11,043 nt of DNA from an uncultured Oscillospiraceae bacterium (GCA_900548545.1 URKX01000047.1:1-11043); one strand, 5' to 3'. Numbered from the stretch's first letter, positions 1-7,182 are shown. Notes: generated by a model not told the origin, from the letters alone. Made by a program: numbers and translations.

Positions 1-350
1 TCACGGTGGATGACGCCCGGATGGGGGTGACCCGGGTGGTGCGGGGCATGGACCTGCTGGACTCCACCCCGCGTCAGCTCTGGCTGATGGACAAGCTGGG
101 CTATCGCCGCCCCACCTATGCCCACCTCCCGCTGCTGGAGGCCGCCGACGGCCGCCGCCTGTCCAAACGGGACCAGGACCTGGACATGGGGGCCCTGCGG
201 GAGCGGTTTGCCCCGGCGGAGTTGACCGGGTATCTGGCATTTTTGGCCGGGCTCACGGAAGAACCGGCCCCGGCAAGCCCCCGGGAGTTGGTGAAGGAAT
301 TTACCTGGGCCAAAGTGAAGCGGGCTCCAATCTGCATAGAGCAGCTCTGA
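1..350 (+). CDS. gluQ: Glutamyl-Q tRNA(Asp) synthetase, C-terminal part (5' end outside window)
   Basis: The reading frame is open from the first base (codons start at position 3) to TGA at 348-350, giving about 116 C-terminal residues. The start of the gene lies left of the window. The stretch VVRGMDLLDSTPRQLWL and the RLSKR motif (nt 156-170), a KMSKS-type ATP-binding signature, place it in the glutamyl-tRNA synthetase catalytic-domain family. Only about 60 residues follow RLSKR, so the anticodon-binding domain of a true GluRS is absent. That length is typical of GluQRS (YadB), which activates glutamate and attaches it to queuosine-34 of tRNA-Asp. The closing FTWAKVKRAPICI resembles the F-W-x-K-V ending of that family. 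I see no clear terminator after the stop. A truncated GluRS is the alternative, but the natural-looking ending argues against it. Confidence 0.82.
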   Translation, partial: TVDDARMGVTRVVRGMDLLDSTPRQLWLMDKLGYRRPTYAHLPLLEAADGRRLSKRDQDLDMGALRERFAPAELTGYLAFLAGLTEEPAPASPRELVKEFTWAKVKRAPICIEQL

Positions 351-411
351 ATAGCATAGTGAGTTTGCCGAGTTTACACATAAAATGCAGATGTAATTTG
401 TTCGATTTTAC

Positions 412-440
412 TTGTGGTTTGGGAGCAAATGTGATATGCT
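412..440 (+). promoter_or_regulatory. Extended -10 promoter of the nhaC-family gene
   Basis: The -35 element is TTGTGG (412-417), the spacer is 17 bp and the -10 element is TATGCT (435-440). TG at 432-433 gives an extended -10 (TGnTATGCT). Transcription should begin near 447. This rules out the in-frame ATG at 445 as the start codon and leaves a leader of about 70 nt, in which I see no recognisable riboswitch. Confidence 0.72.
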
Positions 441-503
441 GTAAATGGGAATTGGTTTGGTTTTATCTCAGCAACGGCAAATCCGACACAAGCATCATTC
501 GAA

Positions 504-510
504 AGGGAGG
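504..510 (+). promoter_or_regulatory. Ribosome binding site that sets the nhaC start
   Basis: AGGGAGG lies six bases before ATG 517. The upstream in-frame ATG at 445 has no such element and sits at or before the predicted transcription start, so 517 is preferred. Confidence 0.75.
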
Positions 511-516
511 GTAAAC

Positions 517-2178
517 ATGCACAGATCCAACATGCGGAAGAGGTTTTTTCCATTTTTGGTTGTTTTTGTGGCCTTGACCGCTATCATGATGACCGTAGCC
601 TTCGCGGAAGGCGAGGCGGAATACGTCAGCAATTTCTACGCCAGCCCCCTGTCTCTGCTGCCCCCTGTCATCGCCATCATCCTGGCCCTGATCACCAAGG
701 AGGTCTACAGCTCTCTGTTCGTAGGCATCCTGGTGGGCGGCCTGCTGTACGCCAACTTCAACCCCGAGCTGACCATCATGACCATGTTCTTCAATGAAGA
801 CGGCGGCATGATCTATAAGATTTCCGACTCCTGGAACGCGGGCATCCTGGTGTTCCTGGTTATCCTGGGCATCATGGTGGCCCTGATGAACAAGGCCGGC
901 GGCTCCACTGCCTTCGGTAACTGGGCCAAGAGCCACATCAAGACCCGGGTGGGCGGCCAGCTCTCCACCATGCTGCTGGGCGTGCTCATCTTCGTGGACG
1001 ACTACTTCAACTGCCTGACCGTGGGTTCCGTGATGCTGCCCGTTACGGATGGCCACCGGGTGTCCCGGGCCAAACTGGCCTACCTCATCGACGCCACGGC
1101 CGCGCCCATCTGCATCATCGCGCCCATCTCCTCCTGGGCCGCCGCCGTCACCGGCTCCGTCCCCGAGGATTCCGGCATCAACGGCTTTGCCATGTTCCTG
1201 CAGACGATCCCCAACAACCTCTACGCCCTGCTGACCATCGTGATGTGCCTCACCCTGGCGATAGGCAAGTTCGACTACGGTCCCATGAAGATTCATGAGG
1301 ACAATGCCCGGGACAAAAACGACCTGTTCACCACGCCCGACCGGCCCTATGGCGAGGGACTGGGCGACGTGAAGCCCAACGCCAACGGCAAGGTCATCGA
1401 CCTGGTGCTCCCCGTGGTGGTGCTGATTTTCTGCTGCATCATGGGCATGGTCTACACCGGCGGCTTCTTTGACGGCGAGAGCTTCATTGACGCCTTTGCC
1501 GGGTCCGACGCCTCCATGGGCCTGGTGCTGGGCTCCGTCATCACCCTGATTTTCACCTTTATCTACTACATGATCCGCCGCGTGATGACCTTCCAGGAAT
1601 TCACCGAGTGCATCCCCGACGGCTTCAAGCAGATGGTCCCCGCCATCCTGATCCTCACCTTTGCGTGGACCCTGTCCGGCATGACCGGCCTGCTGGGCGG
1701 CGCCACCTTCGTGGAGAACCTGGTGGCCAATGCGGCCCCCGGCATGAAGGCCATGCTGCCCGCCTTCGTGTTCCTGGTCTGTGTGGGCCTGGCCTTCGCT
1801 ACCGGCACCTCTTGGGGTACCTTCGGCATCATGATCCCCATCGTGCTGCCGCTGTTCCCCATGGGCAGCGATATGATGGTCACCTCCATCGCCGCCTGCC
1901 TGGCCGGCGCCGTCTGCGGCGACCACTGCTCTCCCATCTCCGACACCACCATCATGGCCTCCGCCGGCGCCCGCTGCAACCACGTCAACCATGTGGCCAC
2001 GCAGCTCCCCTACGCGCTGACCGTCGCTGCGGTCTGCTTCGTGGGCTACATCATCGCCGGCCTGACCAACGGCAACACCTGGATTACCCTGATTATCAGC
2101 CTGGTCCTGCTGGAGGTGGTCCTCTTCGCCCTGAAGAGCATCTCGTCCAAAAAGGACGAGGCGGCTGTGGTGAAATAA
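517..2178 (+). CDS. NhaC-family Na+/H+ (or Na+/organic solute) antiporter
   Basis: This 553-residue integral membrane protein has many hydrophobic segments. It shows hallmark stretches of the NhaC ion-transporter family: FVDDYFN at about residues 159-165, the Gly/Thr-rich FATGTSWGTFG at 427-437, and GDHCSPISDTT at 468-478. Residues 9-29 form a hydrophobic segment ending in AFA-EGEAEY, which could be a cleavable signal peptide or an extra first membrane helix. Family members exchange Na+ for H+, but some relatives instead carry malate/lactate or amino acids such as methionine or tyrosine, so the substrate is not fixed by sequence. The gene has its own promoter and terminator and appears monocistronic. 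The start at 517 follows from the ribosome binding site and promoter position. Confidence 0.88.
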   Translation: MHRSNMRKRFFPFLVVFVALTAIMMTVAFAEGEAEYVSNFYASPLSLLPPVIAIILALITKEVYSSLFVGILVGGLLYANFNPELTIMTMFFNEDGGMIYKISDSWNAGILVFLVILGIMVALMNKAGGSTAFGNWAKSHIKTRVGGQLSTMLLGVLIFVDDYFNCLTVGSVMLPVTDGHRVSRAKLAYLIDATAAPICIIAPISSWAAAVTGSVPEDSGINGFAMFLQTIPNNLYALLTIVMCLTLAIGKFDYGPMKIHEDNARDKNDLFTTPDRPYGEGLGDVKPNANGKVIDLVLPVVVLIFCCIMGMVYTGGFFDGESFIDAFAGSDASMGLVLGSVITLIFTFIYYMIRRVMTFQEFTECIPDGFKQMVPAILILTFAWTLSGMTGLLGGATFVENLVANAAPGMKAMLPAFVFLVCVGLAFATGTSWGTFGIMIPIVLPLFPMGSDMMVTSIAACLAGAVCGDHCSPISDTTIMASAGARCNHVNHVATQLPYALTVAAVCFVGYIIAGLTNGNTWITLIISLVLLEVVLFALKSISSKKDEAAVVK

Positions 2179-2195
2179 GCGATTGCATGGAAAAG

Positions 2196-2225
2196 CCGGG
2201 GCGGACTTGGTCCGCCCCGGTTTTT
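2196..2225 (+). terminator. Rho-independent terminator after the nhaC-family gene
   Basis: A perfect 10-bp GC-rich stem (CCGGGGCGGA at 2196-2205 with TCCGCCCCGG at 2211-2220), a 5-nt loop and TTTTT at 2221-2225 begin 17 bp after the stop codon. AAAA at 2191-2194 can extend the stem against the T-run. The next promoter's -35 element begins only three bases later. Confidence 0.93.
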
Positions 2226-2227
2226 CC

Positions 2228-2256
2228 TTGACATTTTCCCGCCATTTGCGTATACT
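2228..2256 (+). promoter_or_regulatory. Sigma-A promoter of the valS T-box transcript
   Basis: Perfect -35 TTGACA (2228-2233), 17-bp spacer and -10 TATACT (2251-2256). Transcription is expected near 2263, giving a leader of about 275 nt before valS. Confidence 0.9.
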
Positions 2257-2262
2257 AAGGCT

Positions 2263-2513
2263 GTTCGACGAAAAAAGGCTGTGATGGGAAGGAGTACCCG
2301 CCTTCGTTTGGTGCAGAGAGGAGCCGGCCTGCTGCGAGGCTCTCCAAAAAAGCGGGGAAGGTGGTCCCGGAGCTGTGGGCTGAACGGCATCCTGCCGTAG
2401 GCCGCAACGTGCGCCCGCGTTAAGGGTCAAGGAGTGTGGGCGCGCCGCGCCCAAATTCAGGTGGTACCGCGGACATTCGTTCGCCCTGAGCAAGCATGCT
2501 CGGGGCGCTTTTT
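2263..2513 (+). promoter_or_regulatory. T-box leader (tRNA-Val sensing) controlling valS
   Basis: This RNA leader senses uncharged tRNA and allows transcription of valS when aminoacylation is low. Stem I begins near 2286. GGGA (2286-2289) pairs with TCCC (2365-2368), and CCCGC (2297-2301) pairs with GCGGG (2352-2356). Between these helices lies the specifier loop with the loop-E pair AGTA (2293-2296) and GAA (2357-2359). The next nucleotides give GTG (2361-2363) followed by a purine, a Val codon in the expected specifier position. The distal part carries GCAGAGAG (2313-2320), typical of stem I tips. The T-box core TGGTACCGCGG (2462-2472) has T at the variable position, matching an A discriminator base in tRNA-Val. 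The adjacent valS gene supports the assignment. Exact specifier register is my reading. Confidence 0.93.
2457..2513 (+). terminator. T-box antiterminator/terminator switch
   Basis: The terminator is an 11-bp stem, CGCCCTGAGCA (2482-2492) with TGCTCGGGGCG (2497-2507), containing one G-T wobble, with loop AGCA and then TTTTT (2509-2513). The alternative antiterminator pairs TCAGG (2457-2461) with CCTGA (2485-2489) and encloses the T-box bulge. The two structures share 2485-2489, so they are mutually exclusive. Binding of the uncharged tRNA 3' end should favour the antiterminator. Confidence 0.92.
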
Positions 2514-2538
2514 GTTGCCCCGAAAAGGAGATGTAAAC

Positions 2539-5175
2539 ATGAAGAAAGAACTGCCCAAGGTCTATGAGCCCCAAGAGGTCGAAGGCCGCATCTACGAGAT
2601 GTGGGAGAAGAACGGCTGCTTCGTGGGGCACCGGGACCCTGACAAGAAGCCCTTCACCATTGTGATGCCGCCCCCCAACGTCACCGGCCAGCTCCATATG
2701 GGCCACGCCATGGACTCCACCCTTCAGGATATCCTCATCCGGTTCAAACGGATGCAGGGCTACGCCGCGCTGTGGGTCCCCGGCACCGATCACGCCGGCA
2801 TCGCTACCCAGATCAAGGTGGAGGAGGAGCTGCGCACCAAGGAGGGCCTCACCCGCTATGACCTGGGCCGGGAGAAGTTCCTGGAGCGCGTCTGGGACTG
2901 GAAGGCCAAGTACGGCGGCCGCATCGTGGAGCAGCAGAAGAAGCTGGGCGCCTCCTGCGATTGGTCCCGGGCCCGGTTTACCATGGACGACGGCCTGTCC
3001 GCCGCTGTGCGCCATGTGTTCGTCCGCCTCTACAACAAGGGCCTGATCTACAAGGGCTCCCGCATCATCAACTGGTGCCCTCACTGCGTCACCGCCCTGA
3101 GCGACGCGGAGGTGGAGTACCAGGACAAGCCCGGCAATCTCTGGCACATCCGTTACCCTATCCAGGGGGAGACCGACCGCTGGGTCGTGGTGGCCACCAC
3201 CCGGCCCGAGACCATGCTGGGCGACACCGGCGTGGCCGTCAACCCCGAGGACGAGCGGTATAAGGGCATCGTGGGCAAGAAGTGCATCCTGCCCCTGGTG
3301 GGCCGGGAGATGCCCATCGTGGCCGACGCATACGTGGACAGGACCTTCGGCACCGGCTGCGTGAAGATGACCCCCGCCCACGACCCCAACGACTTCGAGG
3401 TCGGCCTGCGCCAGAATCTGGAGACCATCCGGGTGCTGGACGACAACGGCAGGGTGGTAGAGGGGTACGGCAAGTACTCCGGCATGGACCGCTACGAGGC
3501 CCGGAAGGCCATTGTGGCGGACCTGGAGGCGGGAGGCTACCTGGTGAAGGTGGAGCCCCACCAGCACAACGTGGGCACCTGCTACCGCTGCCACAGCGAT
3601 GTGGAGCCCCTCATCTCCGCCCAGTGGTTCGTCAAGATGGAGCCCCTGGCCAAGGAGGCCCTGCGGGTGGTCAACGAGGGGGAGACCAAGTTCGTCCCTG
3701 ACCGCTTCGCCAAGACCTATACCAACTGGATGGAGAACGTCCACGACTGGTGTATTTCCCGTCAGCTCTGGTGGGGCCACCGCATCCCCGCCTGGTACTG
3801 CGACGACTGCGGCAAGCTGACCGTCTCCGAGTCTGACCCCACCGAGTGCCAGCACTGCCACAGCCGGCATATCCACCAGGAGGAGGACGTGCTGGACACC
3901 TGGTTTTCCTCCGCTCTGTGGCCCTTCTCCACCCTGGGCTGGCCGGACGAGAGCAGCGAGGATTACAAATACTTCTATCCCACCGATGTGTTGGTCACCG
4001 GCTACGACATCATCTTCTTCTGGGTGGCCCGGATGATCTTCTCCGGCATGAAGCACATGGGCAAGGCCCCCTTCAGCACAGTGCTGTACCACGGCCTGCT
4101 GCGGGATTCCCAGGGCCGGAAGATGAGCAAGTCCCTGGGCAACGGTATTGACCCCGTGGAGGTCATCGACCAGTACGGTGCCGACGCCCTGCGCTTTACC
4201 CTGGTCACCGGCAACTCCCCCGGCAACGACGCCCGCTACAGCGAGGAGAAGGTGGCCGCCAGCCGGAACTTTGCCAACAAGATCTGGAACGCTGCCCGGT
4301 TCATCCATATGAACATCGACGGCAAGGACGTGCCCTGCGCCCTGCCGGAAACCCTCACGTTGGAGGACCAGTGGATCGTCAGCCGGTTCAACACGGTGGC
4401 TAAGGAAGTAACCGAGAACCTGGAGAAGTTCGAGCTGGGCATGGCTGTGCAGAAGCTGTACGACTTCCTGTGGGATGATTTCTGCGACTGGTATATTGAG
4501 CTTGCCAAGATCCGCCTGAATTCCGCCGACGAGGCCGCCGCGCAAGGCGCCCGCCAGGTGCTGGTGTGGACCCTGGGCAGCACTCTGAAGCTGCTGCATC
4601 CCTTCATGCCCTTTGTCACAGAGGAGATCTGGCAGAGCCTGCCCCACGAGGGCGAGGCCCTGATCGTGGCCCCCTGGCCCGAGTATGAGGAAGGCCATGC
4701 CTTCCCCCAGGCCGAAGCGGAGATGAAGAAGGTGATGGAGTTGATCACCGCTGTGCGTACCCGCCGCAGTGAGATGAATGTGCCCCCCTCCAAGAAGGCC
4801 CACCTGATGGTGGAAACCGCTGCACCCCAGGCTTTTGTCACCGAGCAGGAAGCCATTGCAAGGCTTGCCTATTGCAGCAGCGTGGAAGTGGGCGGGCATT
4901 TTGAGCAGACCGAGGGCAGCGTCACCGTGGTGACTGCCGCCTGCCGGGGATACCTGCCCATGGACGACCTGGTGGACAAAAAGGCCGAAACCGCCCGGCT
5001 CCAAAAGGAGCTGGAGGGCGCCAAAAAGCAGTTGGCCACTGCACAGGCCAAGCTGCAAAACGAGAAGTTTATCAGCAAGGCTCCCCAGAATGTCATCGAC
5101 GGCGTGAAGGACAACGCCGAAAAGCTGCAGGAAAAGGTCCGCATGATCGAGGAGTCTTTGAAAGCTTTGCAGTAA
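2539..5175 (+). CDS. valS: Valyl-tRNA synthetase
   Basis: This 878-residue class I aminoacyl-tRNA synthetase joins valine to tRNA-Val in the cytoplasm; the length is normal for the family. PPPNVTG (44-50) with HMGH (53-56) is the HIGH signature, and KMSKS is at 528-532. The inserted CP1 editing domain, which removes mischarged Thr, contains TTRPETMLGDT at 220-230. CxxC pairs at 348/351, 421/424 and 437/440 suggest a zinc knuckle. From about residue 810 the protein ends in the Lys/Glu-rich coiled-coil tRNA-binding arm usual for ValRS. The ATG at 2539 has AAGGAG (2525-2530) eight bases upstream. An in-frame extension to 2434 would run through the T-box and is rejected. Expression is governed by the T-box leader. 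No clear terminator follows, so read-through into the folC leader is possible. Confidence 0.98.
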   Translation: MKKELPKVYEPQEVEGRIYEMWEKNGCFVGHRDPDKKPFTIVMPPPNVTGQLHMGHAMDSTLQDILIRFKRMQGYAALWVPGTDHAGIATQIKVEEELRTKEGLTRYDLGREKFLERVWDWKAKYGGRIVEQQKKLGASCDWSRARFTMDDGLSAAVRHVFVRLYNKGLIYKGSRIINWCPHCVTALSDAEVEYQDKPGNLWHIRYPIQGETDRWVVVATTRPETMLGDTGVAVNPEDERYKGIVGKKCILPLVGREMPIVADAYVDRTFGTGCVKMTPAHDPNDFEVGLRQNLETIRVLDDNGRVVEGYGKYSGMDRYEARKAIVADLEAGGYLVKVEPHQHNVGTCYRCHSDVEPLISAQWFVKMEPLAKEALRVVNEGETKFVPDRFAKTYTNWMENVHDWCISRQLWWGHRIPAWYCDDCGKLTVSESDPTECQHCHSRHIHQEEDVLDTWFSSALWPFSTLGWPDESSEDYKYFYPTDVLVTGYDIIFFWVARMIFSGMKHMGKAPFSTVLYHGLLRDSQGRKMSKSLGNGIDPVEVIDQYGADALRFTLVTGNSPGNDARYSEEKVAASRNFANKIWNAARFIHMNIDGKDVPCALPETLTLEDQWIVSRFNTVAKEVTENLEKFELGMAVQKLYDFLWDDFCDWYIELAKIRLNSADEAAAQGARQVLVWTLGSTLKLLHPFMPFVTEEIWQSLPHEGEALIVAPWPEYEEGHAFPQAEAEMKKVMELITAVRTRRSEMNVPPSKKAHLMVETAAPQAFVTEQEAIARLAYCSSVEVGGHFEQTEGSVTVVTAACRGYLPMDDLVDKKAETARLQKELEGAKKQLATAQAKLQNEKFISKAPQNVIDGVKDNAEKLQEKVRMIEESLKALQ

Positions 5176-5193
5176 AAAACACACTGGGCGTTC

Positions 5194-5222
5194 TTGCGTT
5201 TGGAGCGGCCCTGTGGTATACT
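5194..5222 (+). promoter_or_regulatory. Promoter of the ZTP-riboswitch/folC transcript
   Basis: -35 TTGCGT (5194-5199), a 17-bp spacer and -10 TATACT (5217-5222). TG at 5214-5215 gives an extended -10 element. Transcription is expected near 5229, just before the aptamer's first helix. Confidence 0.82.
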
Positions 5223-5232
5223 TTCCCAAGCA

Positions 5233-5309
5233 TGGCCCCCGTGACTGACGGGCAGGTGGGCAACCACCGGGGAGCGGGATGTGGCCAACAATTGCCGTCC
5301 GTCTGGGCA
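5233..5309 (+). promoter_or_regulatory. ZTP/ZMP riboswitch (pfl motif) aptamer upstream of folC
   Basis: The aptamer matches the pfl/ZTP consensus as I know it. It has GTGACTG at 5241-5247, hairpin P2 (GGTGG 5255-5259, loop GCAA, CCACC 5264-5268), GGGGAGCG at 5269-5276, and GCCGTCCGTCTGGGCA at 5294-5309. P1 can be drawn as TGGCC plus CCCG (5233-5237, 5238-5241) with CGGG (5275-5278) and GGCCA (5283-5287). P3 is TGCC (5293-5296) with GGCA (5306-5309). The pseudoknot is GACGG (5247-5251) with CCGTC (5299-5303). The family senses ZTP/ZMP (AICAR phosphates), which accumulate when 10-formyl-tetrahydrofolate is low, and switches folate/purine genes on. Placement before folC fits this role. Confidence 0.92.
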
Positions 5310-5335
5310 GTGCCGTCTGCGGCACTGCCCTTTTT
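5305..5335 (+). terminator. Riboswitch-controlled terminator before folC
   Basis: A perfect 11-bp stem, GGGCAGTGCCG (5305-5315) with CGGCACTGCCC (5320-5330), has loop TCTG and T5 (5331-5335). Its first five bases are the 3' side of aptamer helix P3, so aptamer folding and termination compete. Ligand binding should therefore permit read-through into folC. Confidence 0.94.
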
Positions 5336-5368
5336 GCAGTCTACTCTTTGAAAATGGAGGGAATCGTC

Positions 5369-6658
5369 ATGACCTATGAAGAGGCATTGGACAACGTATA
5401 TGGCCGTCTGGTGTTTGGGATCAAGCCAGGCCTGGAGCGCATTTCCGCTTTGCTTTCCCGGCTGGGTGACCCCCAGAAACAGCTGAAATTCGTCCATGTG
5501 GCAGGCACCAACGGCAAGGGCACCTGCTCCACCCTGGTGGCTTCGGCCTTGAAGGAGTGTGGGTTTACCGTGGGGCTGTACACCTCCCCCTATGTGCTGG
5601 ATTTCCGGGAGCGTTTCCAGATCAACGGGGAGATGATCCCCAAGGAAGAGCTGGTCCAAGAGGTGGAAGTTTTGGCCCCTGTTGCCGATGAGTTTGAGAA
5701 AAACGGCGACCAGGTGACAGAGTTTGAATACATCACTGCCTTGGCGCTCCACTGGTTTGCCCGTCGGGGCTGCGACATTGTGGTGCTGGAAGTGGGTATG
5801 GGCGGCCGGTTTGACGCAACCAATGTGATCGATGTGCCGGAGGTGGCGGCCATCATGTCCATCTCCCTGGACCACACTGCCGTTCTGGGGGATACCCTGG
5901 AGAAGATCGCCTTTGAAAAGGCGGGGATCGTGAAGAAGGGCGGCCGGCTGGTGCTCTACCCGGACCAGGCCCCGGAGGTGGCCCGGGAACTGGCCCAGAT
6001 CTGCAAAGAGCGGCAGGTGGAGCTGGTTGTCCCGGATCTTGCCCAAGTCCGGGAGTGGGAGTCCTCCCTGGAAGGCACCACCTTCCAGCTGGGAGAGCGG
6101 GTCCTGCGCACCCCCTTCCTGGGGGAGCATCAGGTGAAAAATGCCGTTACAGCCTGGACGGTGGTGGAGGCGCTCAAAGGCCGAGGCTGGGCCATCGACC
6201 TGGACGCCGCTGCCCGGGGGTTTGGCAAGGCTTTTGTCCCCGCGCGGATGGAAGTGATCTCCCGAGAGCCCCTGTGCCTGTTGGACGGCGGCCACAACCC
6301 TGGCTGTGCCAAGGCCCTGCGGGAGGCTTTGGAGCAATTTGTGCCCCAGCGGAAAGTGGCCATTGTGGGGATGATGTCCGACAAGGACAGCCACGGTGCC
6401 TTTGCCCTGGTGGGGCCGCTGTTTGATGAAATCATCACCGTGGCGCCCCAGGGCCACCGGTCCATGCCCGCCCGGGAGCTTGCCAAAGTTGCCGCCGAGT
6501 TCTGCCCCAAGGTGATCCCGGCCGGTTCCTGCCGGGAGGCGTTGGCTGTGGCGTCCCGGGCCATGGGGGAGGACGCCGCCCTGATCGTATGCGGTTCCTT
6601 CTATTTGGCTGGGGATATCCGGGAGATGCTTTTGGGGAAATTTGGAGTTTGGTCCTAA
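5369..6658 (+). CDS. folC: Bifunctional folylpolyglutamate synthase / dihydrofolate synthase
   Basis: The 429-residue Mur-ligase-like enzyme uses ATP to add glutamate to dihydropteroate and/or to folates, which retains folates in the cell and makes them better cofactors. Visible signatures are the P-loop GTNGKG (46-51), TSPYVLDFRERFQING just after it, EVGMGGRFD (141-149) and SLDHTAVLGDTLEKIAFEKAG. The C-terminal domain contains LDGGHNP (305-311) and GMMSDKD. Length is typical. The ATG at 5369 is preceded by GGAGG (5356-5360). An in-frame GTG at 5279 lies inside the riboswitch aptamer and is rejected. Whether the protein has both activities or only the polyglutamate one cannot be read from sequence alone. 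Expression is predicted to rise when ZTP/ZMP accumulates. Confidence 0.96.
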   Translation: MTYEEALDNVYGRLVFGIKPGLERISALLSRLGDPQKQLKFVHVAGTNGKGTCSTLVASALKECGFTVGLYTSPYVLDFRERFQINGEMIPKEELVQEVEVLAPVADEFEKNGDQVTEFEYITALALHWFARRGCDIVVLEVGMGGRFDATNVIDVPEVAAIMSISLDHTAVLGDTLEKIAFEKAGIVKKGGRLVLYPDQAPEVARELAQICKERQVELVVPDLAQVREWESSLEGTTFQLGERVLRTPFLGEHQVKNAVTAWTVVEALKGRGWAIDLDAAARGFGKAFVPARMEVISREPLCLLDGGHNPGCAKALREALEQFVPQRKVAIVGMMSDKDSHGAFALVGPLFDEIITVAPQGHRSMPARELAKVAAEFCPKVIPAGSCREALAVASRAMGEDAALIVCGSFYLAGDIREMLLGKFGVWS

Positions 6659-6757
6659 AATGTTGTTCCGCGTGCCGGCCCGGTAGAAGGCAGGGGAGAG
6701 AATGGAGAATTTATCCCTTTGCTGACAGGCTTCGGCAAACAATGCGGAGCGTCCTTT

Positions 6758-6766
6758 GTAGAATAA
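6758..6766 (+). promoter_or_regulatory. Possible sigma-H -10 element upstream of spoIIAA
   Basis: GTAGAATAA fits the sigma-H -10 pattern RnnGAATww, and spoIIA operons of other spore formers are read from sigma-H promoters. The matching -35 element (RnAGGAwww) is poor: only GGAG is present near 6746-6749. A second GGAGAATTT at 6704-6712 also fits the -10 pattern. No good sigma-A promoter was found in this gap. Low-confidence suggestion. Confidence 0.25.
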
Positions 6767-6790
6767 GTGCAAAGGGCGCAAAACAGGCTT

Positions 6791-6831
6791 TTGAGAAAGG
6801 CGCGCCTTTTTCAAAGGCCTTCTTTTTTGCC
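6791..6831 (+). terminator. Palindrome and T-run between folC and spoIIAA, possible terminator
   Basis: TTGAGAAAGG (6791-6800) and CCTTTTTCAA (6805-6814) form a 10-bp stem (one G-T wobble) around CGCG. An overlapping hairpin pairs CAAAGGC (6812-6818) with GCCTTTG (6829-6835), with a T-rich loop containing T6. The T-run lies eight or more bases after the first stem, so this is not a textbook terminator. It may reduce read-through from folC, or act in the spoIIAA leader. The rest of 6659-6864 holds no gene that I can support. Confidence 0.4.
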
Positions 6832-6864
6832 TTTGGGGACTGCCAAGAGAAAGGAAGAGAGGAC

Positions 6865-7182
6865 ATGAGTGTACAGCTCGGTTATAAGGACGGCGAGCTC
6901 ACTGCCCGGCTCTCGGGGGAGATCGACCACCATGCTGCCCGGGAGATGCGTGAGGCCATTGACGACACAGCCCAAAAGGTGAAACCCCGGGTTTTGCGGC
7001 TGGATTTTTCCCAGGTGCCTTTTATGGACAGCTCCGGCATTGGATTGATTCTGGGCCGGGTGCGGCTGTTGCAGTTTTGGAAGGGCCGGGTGGTGCTGGC
7101 GGGGCTTTCCCCCCATTTGGGGCGGATGGTGGAGCTCTCCGGTATCGGAAGCCTGGCTTCTATTGAAAGGAGGGCTGGGTGA
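6865..7182 (+). CDS. spoIIAA: Anti-sigma F factor antagonist SpoIIAA (STAS domain)
   Basis: The single STAS domain of 105 residues is slightly shorter than the roughly 117 of Bacillus subtilis. SGEIDHHAA (17-25) and DFSQVPFMDSSGIGLILGR (47-65) are diagnostic. Ser56, first of the SS pair, aligns with the serine phosphorylated by SpoIIAB. In its unphosphorylated form SpoIIAA binds SpoIIAB and frees sigma-F in the forespore. ATG 6865 is preceded by GGAAGAGAGG, and a longer in-frame reading back to 6589 would overlap folC and is rejected. The stop overlaps the spoIIAB start (TGATG), indicating translational coupling in the standard spoIIA gene order. Confidence 0.96.
   Translation: MSVQLGYKDGELTARLSGEIDHHAAREMREAIDDTAQKVKPRVLRLDFSQVPFMDSSGIGLILGRVRLLQFWKGRVVLAGLSPHLGRMVELSGIGSLASIERRAG

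Noticed and set aside
445..516. Longer N-terminus for the nhaC-family protein starting at ATG 445
   Set aside because: The promoter puts the transcription start at about 447, and the extension has no ribosome binding site; ATG 517 does.
2434..2538. Longer N-terminus for ValRS starting at 2434
   Set aside because: This stretch is the T-box antiterminator and terminator, and ATG 2539 has AAGGAG upstream and matches the usual ValRS beginning.
463..5325. A 1620-codon open frame on the minus strand opposite the nhaC-family gene and valS
   Set aside because: It lies antisense to two clearly recognised genes, spans their promoters, T-box and terminators, and reads as low-complexity His/Gly/Gln-rich protein. 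It results from high GC and biased third positions in the real genes.
5279..5368. Longer N-terminus for FolC starting at GTG 5279
   Set aside because: It lies within the ZTP aptamer and terminator; ATG 5369 has a proper ribosome binding site.
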